Assembly (NCBI GenBank): GCA_023390655.1
Contig: JAEWCL010000003.1
Location: forward strand, 372,001 to 436,000
Reading direction: 5' to 3'
Length of the DNA: 64,000 nucleotides
DNA from: Bacillota bacterium
GTDB lineage: Bacteria > Bacillota > Clostridia > Christensenellales > CAG-138
In this document: positions 24,829-33,741 of the stretch, in pieces
Numbering within the stretch: the first letter of the stretch is position 1
How the letters are laid out: each line of letters starts with the position of its first letter
Notes under the pieces: generated by a model
Told to the model about the DNA's origin: nothing
The model's input: the letters and a program-made list of their open reading frames with translations, nothing else
Database searches by the model: none
Translations under genes and position numbers: made by a program

Positions 24829-25249
24829 TCGTATATCCTCCTTTTCCTATTTGCACATCTTGAGGAACGCCGCGAACCTCACTGGTGCTTTCATGCGTAT
24901 TGGCAAAACATATCCATTGTCGTTAACGTCGAAAGTCATATGAAGTAGTTATGAATTTCCCATAATTGCAATTACCGTTGATTGAACTTCCTGTTATTCG
25001 CCTTGTGGGGAGGAGGTTATTACTATAGCCTCTGATTTCATTAATTTTTTATTGTTTCTATTATATACCATAAAAAGCAAATCAATAGATACCCATTATA
25101 TAAATAATCAGCAGTTCAATTACTCGACAAACCTGCTAAGCAAAATCAAGTACTGAAATGATTAAATTGTATAAACAGCACCGATGTCAAGGCCGTTTAA
25201 TACCAAAAGACGACCAACCTAAAGGCAAAACAGTTTTGGAAATAAGTGT
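24829..25249. other. AT-rich intergenic region
   Basis: No gene, RNA or convincing repeat was found here. It separates the wall-anchored protein (reverse) from the nucleoside-import operon (forward) and probably contains the former's promoter. Confidence 0.5.
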
Positions 25250-25282
25250 TGACAATATGATTTGTAGTGGTTAGTATATATA
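25250..25282 (+). promoter_or_regulatory. Promoter of the BMP-importer operon
   Basis: A perfect TTGACA begins at about 25250 and is followed after 17-18 nt by TAGTATATATA, which contains an acceptable -10. The transcript would start near 25285-25290, giving a 290-nt leader. Confidence 0.6.
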
Positions 25283-25296
25283 CAAGCATTTTCATA

Positions 25297-25406
25297 CTAA
25301 TCCGATAGGATTAGCAGAAATACAAATCGAAGCTATTCCAATGAAAAACCGAATAGCCTGTAGAGGAGTAATGGAAGAAGCCCATTGTTTTGGGCGACTT
25401 CCATTA
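25297..25406 (+). ncRNA. Structured 5' leader with three stem-loops (unassigned cis-RNA)
   Basis: Three consecutive perfect hairpins: CTAATCC-gata-GGATTAG (25297-25314), GCTATTC-12 nt-GAATAGC (25332-25357), and TAATGGAAG / CTTCCATTA (25369-25377 with 25398-25406) enclosing GCCC / GGGC. Then come GGAGG (25428-25432) and ATG 25436, which opens a 3-codon frame. The lipoprotein start is 170 nt further on. I cannot match this to the purine, NMT1 (xanthine) or FMN riboswitch consensus by eye. It could be a ligand-binding leader for the importer's substrate. Confidence 0.5.
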
Positions 25407-25575
25407 TTGTCATAAAACCAAACAGAAGGAGGACAATGTCGGAATGAATGCAAGACCAAAATCAGGAGCGCTCGGGCGATGTTGTCTGCGGGATGGGCAA
25501 CAGATCGCATTTTCCTTATATTGCGTACTGAAAGTTTTGACTACAAATTTTACGAATGAAGAGAGGATAGGAACC

Positions 25576-26643
25576 ATGAAAGTATATCGGCAGATTATCG
25601 GTTTTGTATTGGCATTAGCATTTGTTGCAGCCAGCTTTTCCGGCTGCGCCGGAACAAGCGCGCCTGCAGCAACGGAGCCCGCTTCAACCACTGGTCCTGC
25701 TGTAACAGAGACCCCTGCGCAGGCAGCTGCGCCACAAGACACTCCCGCTCAGGAGGTGTTAAAGGTTGCACTGATTTTGCCGGGCTCTATCAGCGATGCA
25801 AGCTGGAATGCCGGCGCTTATAACGGTCTAGAATGGGCGAAGCAGAACAGGACGGACATGGAGACAGCTTATGTAGAAAACATCAGCAACGACAAAGTGG
25901 AGGCAACCCTCGTGAGCTTTGCTGAGGAAGGCTATGACGTGATTTTTGCGTTCGGCAGCGAATATACAGCAAACATTATTAAAGTAGCGGAGAAGTATCC
26001 CAATATTTATTTTGCGGATACCGATCAGACGGAAGGGCTTGCCTTGCCCGCCAATGTAACGACATTCAATGCGGATCAGCGGGCAGCCTCCTTCCTTGTG
26101 GGCGCGCTTGCCGGGCTGCTGTCCACAACCGATAAGGTCGGCACGGTGGAAGGGTTTGAATCCCCCACGCTCAGCCCCAACACCGCGAACTTTATCGCGG
26201 GGGCGCAGTATATCAAGCCCGGCGTAGAACTTATCAACTCGTATGTCGGCTCTTGGAGCGATGTGGAAAAGGCCAAGCAAACGGGACTGGCCCAGATCGA
26301 ATCCGGCGTCAGCTTCATCTATGCAAGTGGCGATGCGATCGGACTTGGCATCATCGCCGCGGCAAAGGAAAAGGGAATTCCCGTTGTCGGCTACGGTACG
26401 GATCTGAACTCCCTCGCGCCGAAGCAGGTCATTACCAGCGTTATCTGGAACGTCGGGATTACCTTTAGCACCATATTGGACGATGTGAAGAACGGTTCCT
26501 TCAAGAACACGATATATTTTCAGGGCATCAAGGAAGGCGCGGTCTATTTTGCGGATTACCACGGCACCATTTCCGATGAAGTTGCCGCCAAGGTACAGGA
26601 GATCCGAGCGAAGCTCGAAAGCGGCGAGATCCCCACGGTATAA
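25576..26643 (+). CDS. BMP-family substrate-binding lipoprotein
   Basis: A 355-residue basic-membrane-protein (PnrA-like) family lipoprotein, signal peptide ending AASFSGC. Mature motifs: KVALILPGSISDASWNAGAYNGL, GYDVIFAFGSEYTANI, YFADTDQT, and GVSFIYASGDAIGLGIIAAAKEKGIPVVGYGTD. Relatives bind purine nucleosides (PnrA) or riboflavin (RfuA) and deliver them to ATPase/permease partners like those downstream. ATG 25576 with AGAGGA is chosen; the frame is open further upstream to 25390 but there the signal peptide would be internal. Separated from the ATPase gene by a hairpin. Confidence 0.85.
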   Translation: MKVYRQIIGFVLALAFVAASFSGCAGTSAPAATEPASTTGPAVTETPAQAAAPQDTPAQEVLKVALILPGSISDASWNAGAYNGLEWAKQNRTDMETAYVENISNDKVEATLVSFAEEGYDVIFAFGSEYTANIIKVAEKYPNIYFADTDQTEGLALPANVTTFNADQRAASFLVGALAGLLSTTDKVGTVEGFESPTLSPNTANFIAGAQYIKPGVELINSYVGSWSDVEKAKQTGLAQIESGVSFIYASGDAIGLGIIAAAKEKGIPVVGYGTDLNSLAPKQVITSVIWNVGITFSTILDDVKNGSFKNTIYFQGIKEGAVYFADYHGTISDEVAAKVQEIRAKLESGEIPTV

Positions 26644-26648
26644 GGATA

Positions 26649-26689
26649 AGAGGGGGAGGTCCTTTAAGCATCCCGCGGGGGCTCCCTCT
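26649..26689 (+). terminator. Hairpin between binding-protein and ATPase genes
   Basis: AGAGGGGGAG (from 26649) can pair with CTCCCTCT (to 26689), with an inner GC-rich part. There is no strong T-run, so attenuation or mRNA stabilisation is more likely than full termination. Confidence 0.45.
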
Positions 26690-26723
26690 CATGGTTCCGA
26701 ATAGGCAGAAAGAAGCATGGGTT

Positions 26724-28259
26724 ATGTCAGATTACGTGATTCAATTAAAACAGATAACAAAGGCGTTCGGACCCGTTCTGGCCAATGATCACATCGACCT
26801 GAACGTAAAAAAGGGCGACATACACGCCTTGCTGGGTGAAAACGGATCCGGGAAAACGACACTGATGAACATCCTTTTCGGGCTGGTCAAAATGGATAGC
26901 GGCGAAATTTATGTAAAAGGGGTTCCTGTGGCGATTGAAACCCCGCTCGACGCCATTTGCCATGGCATTGGCATGATCCATCAGGAGTTCATGCTAATTC
27001 CACAGCTTACCGTTGGGGAGAACATTCTGATCGGCCTACTGGAAAAGGACCGGACGGCGAGCCTGAAGACCCTGTTACAGGAGGATGGGAACTATTTAAA
27101 GTATTTTGACTTGCAAACAAAACTCAACCGGCCGGTGTATGAGCTTTCCCTGGGGGAACGACAGAAGGTCGAGATTGCCAAAACTCTTTATCAGGGCGCA
27201 GAGATCATTATCCTGGACGAGCCTACGTCCGTGCTGACGCCGCAGGAAGCCGAGTATTTGTTCAAAATCTTAGGCGATCTGGCGCTGATGGGGAAAACAG
27301 TTATTCTCATCACCCATAAGCTTGAAGAGGTACTCCGCCACAGCAATGAGGTCACCGTTTTGCGCGCGGGGAGAAGCGTTGAAACGCTCTGCACTGTAGA
27401 AACCAATAAGTTCGAACTCGCGCAGAAAATGGTAGGACGCAAGATTCTATTTCATCTCAGAGAGAAAGCGGCTCGTCCGGATGGGGAAGCCATACGCGTA
27501 GAGCATCTGGAACTCAGGGGCCACTCCGGCGTGAAAAAACTTGACGACGTTACCTTCTCCATCCATAAGGGAGAAATACTGGGCATCGCAGGGGTGGATG
27601 GCAATGGGCAGATGGAGCTTGCGGAGGTCCTGGCGGGCGTGCACAAGCCGGATCAGGGCATATATAGAATAGAGGGCGTGCCGGTCAAACGCTTTCACGC
27701 ACGCGCACTTTCGGATGCCGGGGTTTCTTTTATCCCTGGAGAGCGTAGCGATTACGGCTGTGCATCCATCCTTTCTATCCAGCAAAATCTTGTCTTGAAG
27801 AGCTATAACAAGCATCCCTTCTGTAAAAATGGCATCCTGCGTTGGAGGGAAATCAAAAAGACAGCGTCTGGGCTGATTTCACGATACCAGATCAAGGCGC
27901 CGGACGGTGGCGTAAAAGCAGGCGCGCTTTCCGGCGGCAATTTGCAAAAGGTTATTTTGGCCCGTGAACTTGAAAACGCGCCCAAATTTCTGATCTGCGT
28001 GCAGCCTACCCGCGGCCTTGATATAGGCGCGGTGGAGTATGTGCAGAACATGCTTTTGGATGCACGTGAAAAAGGCATCAGCATCCTGCTCATTTCCACC
28101 GAGCTGGACGAGGTGCTGGCTTTAAGCGACCGGATCGCCGTGATCAGTCGTGGACAGATTGTGGACATTCTGGAAAACGGTCTGCAAGTGGATATCGCGC
28201 ATATCGGGCTTCTGATGGCGGGCGGGAACGAACAGATGGAAGGAGGGACGGGGATATGA
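26724..28259 (+). CDS. Nucleoside-type ABC ATPase, two ATP-binding domains
   Basis: A 511-residue RbsA/MglA-like tandem ATPase. Domain 1 has GENGSGKTTLMN and LIILDEPTSVLTPQE. Domain 2 has the degenerate GVDGNGQMEL Walker A usual in this class, LSGGNLQKV signature and LICVQPTRGLDIGA, where the Walker B acidic pair is replaced as commonly seen in domain 2. Start ATG 26724 is preferred over 26691 because the protein begins MSDYVIQLKQITKAFG in good register, although its ribosome-binding site is weak. The next permease overlaps the stop (ATGA). It energises uptake of the BMP ligand. Confidence 0.9.
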   Translation: MSDYVIQLKQITKAFGPVLANDHIDLNVKKGDIHALLGENGSGKTTLMNILFGLVKMDSGEIYVKGVPVAIETPLDAICHGIGMIHQEFMLIPQLTVGENILIGLLEKDRTASLKTLLQEDGNYLKYFDLQTKLNRPVYELSLGERQKVEIAKTLYQGAEIIILDEPTSVLTPQEAEYLFKILGDLALMGKTVILITHKLEEVLRHSNEVTVLRAGRSVETLCTVETNKFELAQKMVGRKILFHLREKAARPDGEAIRVEHLELRGHSGVKKLDDVTFSIHKGEILGIAGVDGNGQMELAEVLAGVHKPDQGIYRIEGVPVKRFHARALSDAGVSFIPGERSDYGCASILSIQQNLVLKSYNKHPFCKNGILRWREIKKTASGLISRYQIKAPDGGVKAGALSGGNLQKVILARELENAPKFLICVQPTRGLDIGAVEYVQNMLLDAREKGISILLISTELDEVLALSDRIAVISRGQIVDILENGLQVDIAHIGLLMAGGNEQMEGGTGI

Positions 28260-29347
28260 ACGGTTCGGCAACATTGGTCCAAGTCCGGCGCGGCCTGCTG
28301 CCTTTTATCGGGCTGGCGCTTTCGTTTCTGTTCTGCGGCGTGATGCTTCTGCTGTTTCAGATCGATCCGGTCAAGACATACGGCTCCATATTCTCGCGAG
28401 CTTTTGGCAGCATAAACGGCATTTCGCAGACGATCGGCGCGGCGATCCCCATGATCGTCATCGCGGCGGGCATCAGTTTCGCCCAGAAAGCCGGAATTTT
28501 CAACATCGGCGCGGAAGGGCAGATGATGATGGGCGCTTTGGGGGCGCAGCTCGCCGCTATGCAGACGCAAGGGCTTTCCCCCGTGCCGGCTATACTGTTT
28601 ACGCTGCTGGGCGGTTTTGTGTCCGGCGCGTTGTGGGCATCGCTTCCGGGGCTGTTAAGGGCGGGTCTCGGTATCAACGAGATTGTCGTTACCATCATGA
28701 TGAACCAGATTGCCGCCTATCTGCTTGCGTTTCTGGTAAGGTCGCCCCTTAAGGATCCGAATGACTTTAACAGCCAAGCCGTTTTGATTCCGCAAAACGC
28801 ACAGCTTCCCTCGCTCGTTGGGGATACCAAGATCCACTTGGGCCTGGTTGTCGCTATCTTGCTGTTGATTGCACTTTTTGCGCTCGTTCGGTACACCGCG
28901 TTCGGATACCGCATCACGGTTGTGGGAGCAAGCCCTAGAACAGCCACCTATTCGGGCATATCCGCGCCAGGAGTTGTGTTTTTGACATTCCTGATTGCCG
29001 GCGGGATAGCTGGGCTTGCGGGCGCGAACGAGGTGGCGGGCATGCAATACCGCCTGACGGGCTCTATTTCCAACGGCTATGGGTTTGTCGGGCTGACAGT
29101 CGCCATGATTGCAGGCGGGAATCCGCTTATGATTATGGCCGTATCGGTCCTGTACTCCGCGCTGCAGGTTGGCGGCCTGGTGATCCAGATCACGCAGCAT
29201 GTTCCCATGGAGCTTGCAAATATCATACAGGCAGTCACGGTGCTGTTTGTGCTCTGCACCGAAAACTTCTATGTTGCCTATAGAAACAACCGCGAGAAAA
29301 GACAAAGAGCGCGCGCTTTGCGGGCGGAGGAGGTACAGAATGGGTGA
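28256..29347 (+). CDS. ABC permease, YufP/NupP-like (BPD_transp_2)
   Basis: A 363-residue membrane protein with about eight helices. The hallmarks are AGIFNIGAEGQMMMGALGA and GLGINEIVVTIMMNQIA, and the GVSAPG-like cytoplasmic loop reads GASPRTATYSGI. This is the longer of the paired nucleoside permeases (NupP-like). It overlaps the ATPase gene by 4 nt and the second permease by 8 nt. Confidence 0.9.
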   Translation: MNGSATLVQVRRGLLPFIGLALSFLFCGVMLLLFQIDPVKTYGSIFSRAFGSINGISQTIGAAIPMIVIAAGISFAQKAGIFNIGAEGQMMMGALGAQLAAMQTQGLSPVPAILFTLLGGFVSGALWASLPGLLRAGLGINEIVVTIMMNQIAAYLLAFLVRSPLKDPNDFNSQAVLIPQNAQLPSLVGDTKIHLGLVVAILLLIALFALVRYTAFGYRITVVGASPRTATYSGISAPGVVFLTFLIAGGIAGLAGANEVAGMQYRLTGSISNGYGFVGLTVAMIAGGNPLMIMAVSVLYSALQVGGLVIQITQHVPMELANIIQAVTVLFVLCTENFYVAYRNNREKRQRARALRAEEVQNG

Positions 29348-30293
29348 TCTGATTTCCGGTTTGCTGTCCTCTATGATCGCGCTTTCCGTTCCGTTGCTGA
29401 TTGCGGCGGAGGGCGAAGTCTTTGTGGAGCGCTCCGGGCAGTTCAATATGGGCATCGAGGGGATCATGGCCGTAAGCGCCCTTTCCGCTTTTGCGGCTAC
29501 GCTGGCTTCGGGTTCGCTGTTGCTGGGGTTCCTAGCGGGCGCGACAGTGGGCGCGCTTTCCGCGCTGTTTATCTATGTGCTCATAGCGCGGGTCCATTTA
29601 AACGGCGTGCTGGTCGCTATTGTGTTCAACCTGCTGTCCTCCGGGCTCACGGGTTTTTTATCCGCGTTCTTTATCAACAACAACAGCGTGCCCAAGCAGA
29701 GCATCCACCTAATGGAGGCTCCCATTCCCGTGCTTTCCGGTATTCCGTGGGTCGGCCCCATCCTGTTTTCACAAAACGCGGTGGTCTACATTGCCCTTTT
29801 ATGCGTACCGCTTATTGCCTATGTGCTGTTTCGCACCAAATTCGGTTTGCAGCTACGGGCGACCGGCGGCAACGCATTGGCGGCCCAAACCATGGGTATC
29901 AACACGTACAGAACAAAACTGCGCTGCTTTCTGATTGGCGGAGCGACCGGCGGTCTGGCGGGCGCGTATCTGAGCCTAAACCTCGGCATGTTTGTGGAGA
30001 ACATCACCATGAACAAGGGATTTATTGCGTTGGCGCTTTGCACGTTCAGCCGGGCGAATCCCTATGGGACCCTTTTTGGGGCGCTCCTGTTTGCTCTGGC
30101 GGATTCGCTGCAATTGCGCCTGCAGGTGTTTGATCTCAATATCCCTTATGAATTTCTTTTGATGCTGCCTTACACCATGACGATATTGGCGCTGGTGGTG
30201 ACAGCAAAACGCAATAGTGGACGGCGCGCTCCCTTGCGGCGGCGCGTAGCGTCCACGCAACTTGGGAGGCAAGTATATGAGAGTCGCAAATGA
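29340..30293 (+). CDS. ABC permease, YufQ/NupQ-like (BPD_transp_2)
   Basis: A 317-residue partner permease: LLIAAEGEVFVERSGQFNMGIEGIMAVSA, VHLNGVLVAIVFNLLSSGLTGFL and RATGGNALAAQTMGI are family landmarks. ATG 29340 has GGAGGAGG upstream; the longer frame lies within the first permease. The C-terminal tail overlaps the cysteine-synthase-like gene by 17 nt, linking transport and metabolism in one transcript. Confidence 0.9.
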   Translation: MGDLISGLLSSMIALSVPLLIAAEGEVFVERSGQFNMGIEGIMAVSALSAFAATLASGSLLLGFLAGATVGALSALFIYVLIARVHLNGVLVAIVFNLLSSGLTGFLSAFFINNNSVPKQSIHLMEAPIPVLSGIPWVGPILFSQNAVVYIALLCVPLIAYVLFRTKFGLQLRATGGNALAAQTMGINTYRTKLRCFLIGGATGGLAGAYLSLNLGMFVENITMNKGFIALALCTFSRANPYGTLFGALLFALADSLQLRLQVFDLNIPYEFLLMLPYTMTILALVVTAKRNSGRRAPLRRRVASTQLGRQVYESRK

Positions 30294-31707
30294 ACTCACA
30301 GATTTGGTGGGGAATACGCCGCTGCTGGATATTACAAATTTCAGGAACTCTCCGGCAAGGATCGTTGCCAAGCTGGAGATGTTCAACCCCCTTTCCAGCG
30401 TAAAGGACCGTGTGGCTTTGGCTATGATCGACGCAGCCGAGCGGGATGGAATATTGCATCCCGGCGCTACCATCATTGAGCCGACGAGCGGGAATACCGG
30501 CGTGGGTCTTGCTTTTGTGGCGGCAAGCCGCGGCTACCGGCTGATTTTGACAATGCCTGAGACCATGAGCGTAGAGCGCAGGAAGCTGCTGCATGCGCTT
30601 GGAGCGGAGGTGGTGCTCACGGCAGCCTATGATGCGATGGAGGGCGCGGTCAAAAAGGCCATTAAACTGGCACAGGAAATCCCGGGAGCCTTTATCCCAC
30701 AGCAGTTTCAAAATAAAGCAAATCCAGAAATCCATAAGACAACTACGGCGCAGGAGATTTGGGACGATCTTGATGGGAAAATTGATATTTTTGTAGCCGG
30801 TGTAGGAACGGGCGGCACGCTGACCGGCGTGGGCGAGGTGATCAAGCAGAAAAACCCAGACGCCAGGGTAATTGCCGTTGAGCCGTTCCAATCCTCCGTG
30901 CTTTCGGGCAAAGGGGCCGCCTTGCACCGTATCCAGGGAATCGGCGCGGGGTTTGTTCCGGAGGTGCTGGATACAGAACTCATTGATGAAATCATCCGCG
31001 TACGCGATGACGATGCGGGTGACGCCGCGCGCGAGATCGCAAAAAAGAAAGGGCTTTTGGTAGGCATCTCTTCCGGAGCCGCGCTTTGGGCGGCGCTGCA
31101 GGTGGCTGAGCGCCCGGAGAACAAGGGGAAGACGATCGTAACGGTTTTTCCGGATTCGGGCGAGCGGTATTTGAGTACATGGCTGTATGAAGACTTTGAT
31201 GTCGACCAAAACAGCCCGCAGGCATGGAGCAACGAACAAACTGCGGCCGAGCTCTCGCTGCATTACTTTAAAAACGGGCTCTCCTGCAGCGAGGCGGTTT
31301 TAAAAGGCTTCAACGAGAAATACAACCTGGGCCTGCCGGAGCACTGTTACCGCATTGCTTCCGGGTTTGGCGCGGGCATGGGGGAATCTGGGTGCGCCTG
31401 CGGCGGAGTAACGGGCTGCACGATGATATTCGGCCTGATCGCCGGACGCAAAAAAGCATACGAATCCAACCGTATGGCGTTTCTTGCAGTACACGAGTTG
31501 CATGAAAAGTTCAGGACAAAGAACCGCTCCATCTGCTGCCGTGCGTTGACAAAAAGCGTGGAATGGTTTTCGGCCGAGCAAAAGAGGCTCTGCGAAGGGT
31601 ATGTTTTGACCGCAGCGCAAATCACGGAAGAGATCGTCCAGACGCAGATGAAGGAATTGCTGCCGGATGTGGGGACAGTAAACGTTCATGGAGGTCAAGA
31701 AAAATGA
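30277..31707 (+). CDS. Cysteine synthase-like PLP enzyme fused to C_GCAxxG_C_C domain
   Basis: A 476-residue fusion. Residues 1-310 are a fold-type II PLP enzyme of the cysteine synthase family: PLSSVKDR (lysine that binds PLP), TSGNTGVGLAFVAA, GVGTGGTLTGVGEVI and GISSGAA. From about 330 there is a C_GCAxxG_C_C domain: GLSCSEAVLKGF, SGFGAGMGESGCACGGVTGC, and SICCRALT, a cysteine set thought to be redox-active. The two are normally separate proteins; I know of no description of this fusion's role. GGGAGG lies 7 nt before ATG 30277. Possible reactions: sulfide or selenide transfer, or beta-replacement on the imported compound. That is inference. Confidence 0.85.
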   Translation: MRVANELTDLVGNTPLLDITNFRNSPARIVAKLEMFNPLSSVKDRVALAMIDAAERDGILHPGATIIEPTSGNTGVGLAFVAASRGYRLILTMPETMSVERRKLLHALGAEVVLTAAYDAMEGAVKKAIKLAQEIPGAFIPQQFQNKANPEIHKTTTAQEIWDDLDGKIDIFVAGVGTGGTLTGVGEVIKQKNPDARVIAVEPFQSSVLSGKGAALHRIQGIGAGFVPEVLDTELIDEIIRVRDDDAGDAAREIAKKKGLLVGISSGAALWAALQVAERPENKGKTIVTVFPDSGERYLSTWLYEDFDVDQNSPQAWSNEQTAAELSLHYFKNGLSCSEAVLKGFNEKYNLGLPEHCYRIASGFGAGMGESGCACGGVTGCTMIFGLIAGRKKAYESNRMAFLAVHELHEKFRTKNRSICCRALTKSVEWFSAEQKRLCEGYVLTAAQITEEIVQTQMKELLPDVGTVNVHGGQEK

Positions 31708-33029
31708 AAAAATCGGATTGGGAAAGCATTACGGTCAACCTGCTGCTTATTTGCGGCAGCCCGCGTAAAAAAAGCAACTCCGCCATTCTTCTGGATCGAG
31801 CGCTGCAAGGCGCGCAGCAGCAGAAAAATCTGGAGGTGCAGACCTTTTACTTTTCTGGCAATCAGTTCAGGGAGGATCTCAGCGGAACCGAGCGGGACGG
31901 GTTTGCGGAGCTGATCGAAAAGTGGCGCTGGGCGGATGCGGTCATATTGGCCATGCCGGTGTATACCGCGGCGGGTCCGGGCCTTGCGTATTCCGCGCTT
32001 GACCGGCTGGTGGAGGCGCTTCGCCCTGAAATTGCGAATGCAGGGTACCAAAAAGTCGCGGGGGTGATAATGCAGGGCAGCGAGGCCTGGGGACTGGTGG
32101 AACTGGGCGCCCAACATGCTATAGAACTGCTCGCTTGTGTACATTGCCTGCCGGTATCCCGGCTTGCCGGACGTGTGCCGGACCAGGAACCGCCTCCCCA
32201 GCCGCTGCTGGACAACAGCTTTGCGGTGGGAAATGAAGTGGCGGAAATCGCAAGGTTGATAAAGCTAGCACACCGGAATCCGCTGGCTGCAAGCGCCAAT
32301 CTGCTAATCCTCAACGCGGGCGTTGAGGACCCGGGAATTGGCGCTGAGATTACAAAACGAGTAGAGAACCGTATTTCAGGCATTGCCGCAAATGCTAAAG
32401 TCCGCGTATTTGATTTTGCCGGTAAAAAAATTGAGGGCTGTCATCATTGCAACAGCTATTGCGGCAAGCATCTGGAGTGCACGTACAAGGACGATTTTCA
32501 GGAGTTCCGCGAAAAATGGCTCTGGGCGGACGGGATTATCTGGGTAATCTCGGCCAACCGCTTGGGCGCGCCCGCCATTGTACGGCGCGCGGTGGACCGG
32601 CTGAGCGAGGTCGGCTTCAGTTCTGTCCGGCACAAGCATTTGACGCAGGGAGCGCCGTTTGCGTTTGCGAAATATACGAAGCCGGAGGCTGCCATCGCCT
32701 ATGGCGCCGCATGCTATGGCGGCCAGACCCAGGCGCAGGAATTTATCATCAGCCACTCTGTACTGCGCGGCAACCTGCCTGTAACAGGGAGCGATCCGCA
32801 GAGCCTATTAGGCCCTGCAGACCAGTTGCGCTCCGTCTCGCAATTGGGGTGTAACCTGGTATTCATAGAGGCTGTTGACGCCATTGCGGACGATGTGGCG
32901 GAGCTTTCACGGCGGGTGGCTTTTGCAAAACGCGCCGCTTATGACGTTCTGCCGGAACGCTATTTCCCGTCAAGAACCATTATGGGAACTGCCGATAAGG
33001 AGGTTTTTTTCAATGAGCGCAACGCTTGA
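31704..33029 (+). CDS. Tandem IsuF-like FMN-dependent NADPH oxidoreductase (two flavodoxin-like domains)
   Basis: A 441-residue protein with two NADPH-dependent FMN reductase-like domains. Domain 1 begins VNLLLICGSPRKKSNSAILL and has MPVYTAAGPG. Domain 2 begins around residue 205 (ANLLILNAGVEDPG) and contains CHHCNSYCGKHLEC, the cysteine motif of iron-sulfur flavoproteins, although the spacing is not the standard Isf one. The first domain lacks that cysteine set. ATG 31704 (GGAGG at 31690-31694) overlaps the previous stop. An electron-transfer role within the operon is likely; the acceptor is unknown. Confidence 0.75.
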   Translation: MKKSDWESITVNLLLICGSPRKKSNSAILLDRALQGAQQQKNLEVQTFYFSGNQFREDLSGTERDGFAELIEKWRWADAVILAMPVYTAAGPGLAYSALDRLVEALRPEIANAGYQKVAGVIMQGSEAWGLVELGAQHAIELLACVHCLPVSRLAGRVPDQEPPPQPLLDNSFAVGNEVAEIARLIKLAHRNPLAASANLLILNAGVEDPGIGAEITKRVENRISGIAANAKVRVFDFAGKKIEGCHHCNSYCGKHLECTYKDDFQEFREKWLWADGIIWVISANRLGAPAIVRRAVDRLSEVGFSSVRHKHLTQGAPFAFAKYTKPEAAIAYGAACYGGQTQAQEFIISHSVLRGNLPVTGSDPQSLLGPADQLRSVSQLGCNLVFIEAVDAIADDVAELSRRVAFAKRAAYDVLPERYFPSRTIMGTADKEVFFNERNA

Positions 33030-33741
33030 CTACACGCATGACCAACCGGTGCGGATATTGGGCATCAGCGGGAGTCCGCGTAAGGGAACAACGGATTATC
33101 TTACGCAGCTCGCCTTGGAGGAGGCCGCAAAGGTGCCGGGAATTGAGGTGGATTTTCTTCCGCTGCACAAAACAAACATCAATCACTGTATCCAGTGCGA
33201 GCAATGCCTGAAGCTGGACGCGGGCAAAAAATACGAGCATTACTGCGCGCCCTTTCACGACGATATGGACGAACTCATTCCCCGCTTTTTGAAAGCGGAC
33301 GGCTATATCATTGCTTCGCCTGTGTATGAAATGAACGTCACGCCTCTTCTGGGTATTTTTATGGGAAGGTTCCGGCCGCTATGGCGGGTATTCAAGGGCG
33401 TGCACCGCAACAAGGTCGGAGGCTCCATCGCGGTGGGCGGCACGCGTCATGGCGGGCAGGAAACCACCGTCCAGATGATCAACAACTTTTTCCTGCTCAA
33501 CGAAATGCTTGCGGTCAGCGGCCCTTCCGGCGGCTACTGCGGCGCGTGCGTATGGTCCAGGGACAAGCTCCCTGCGCAGCTGGATGATCCTTTGGGTCTG
33601 GAAAAGGTGCGCGGGCTGGGCACGCGCGTGGCCGAGGTTACAAAGATTGTAAAAGCCGGGCGCTTCATTGTGGGAGACGAGCGGCCGGATCTTGATAACC
33701 TTGCGGCGTCCCCCGTAAAGGAGAGCCCATATGAGCCTTGA
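33013..33741 (+). CDS. IsuF-like flavodoxin-fold oxidoreductase
   Basis: A 242-residue NAD(P)H-dependent FMN reductase-like protein: RILGISGSPRKGTTDYL binds the FMN phosphate. HCIQCEQCLK (C-x2-C-x2-C) and YCAP form a possible 4Fe-4S site as in iron-sulfur flavoproteins, and IIASPVYEMNVTPLL is the flavin loop. AAGGAGG precedes ATG 33013, overlapping the previous gene by 17 nt. Second flavoprotein in series, related to the C-terminal domain of its neighbour. Confidence 0.8.
   Translation: MSATLDYTHDQPVRILGISGSPRKGTTDYLTQLALEEAAKVPGIEVDFLPLHKTNINHCIQCEQCLKLDAGKKYEHYCAPFHDDMDELIPRFLKADGYIIASPVYEMNVTPLLGIFMGRFRPLWRVFKGVHRNKVGGSIAVGGTRHGGQETTVQMINNFFLLNEMLAVSGPSGGYCGACVWSRDKLPAQLDDPLGLEKVRGLGTRVAEVTKIVKAGRFIVGDERPDLDNLAASPVKESPYEP

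Noticed and set aside
25297..25406. Purine or FMN riboswitch
   Set aside because: The stems are perfect but the conserved loop sequences of the known classes are not present.
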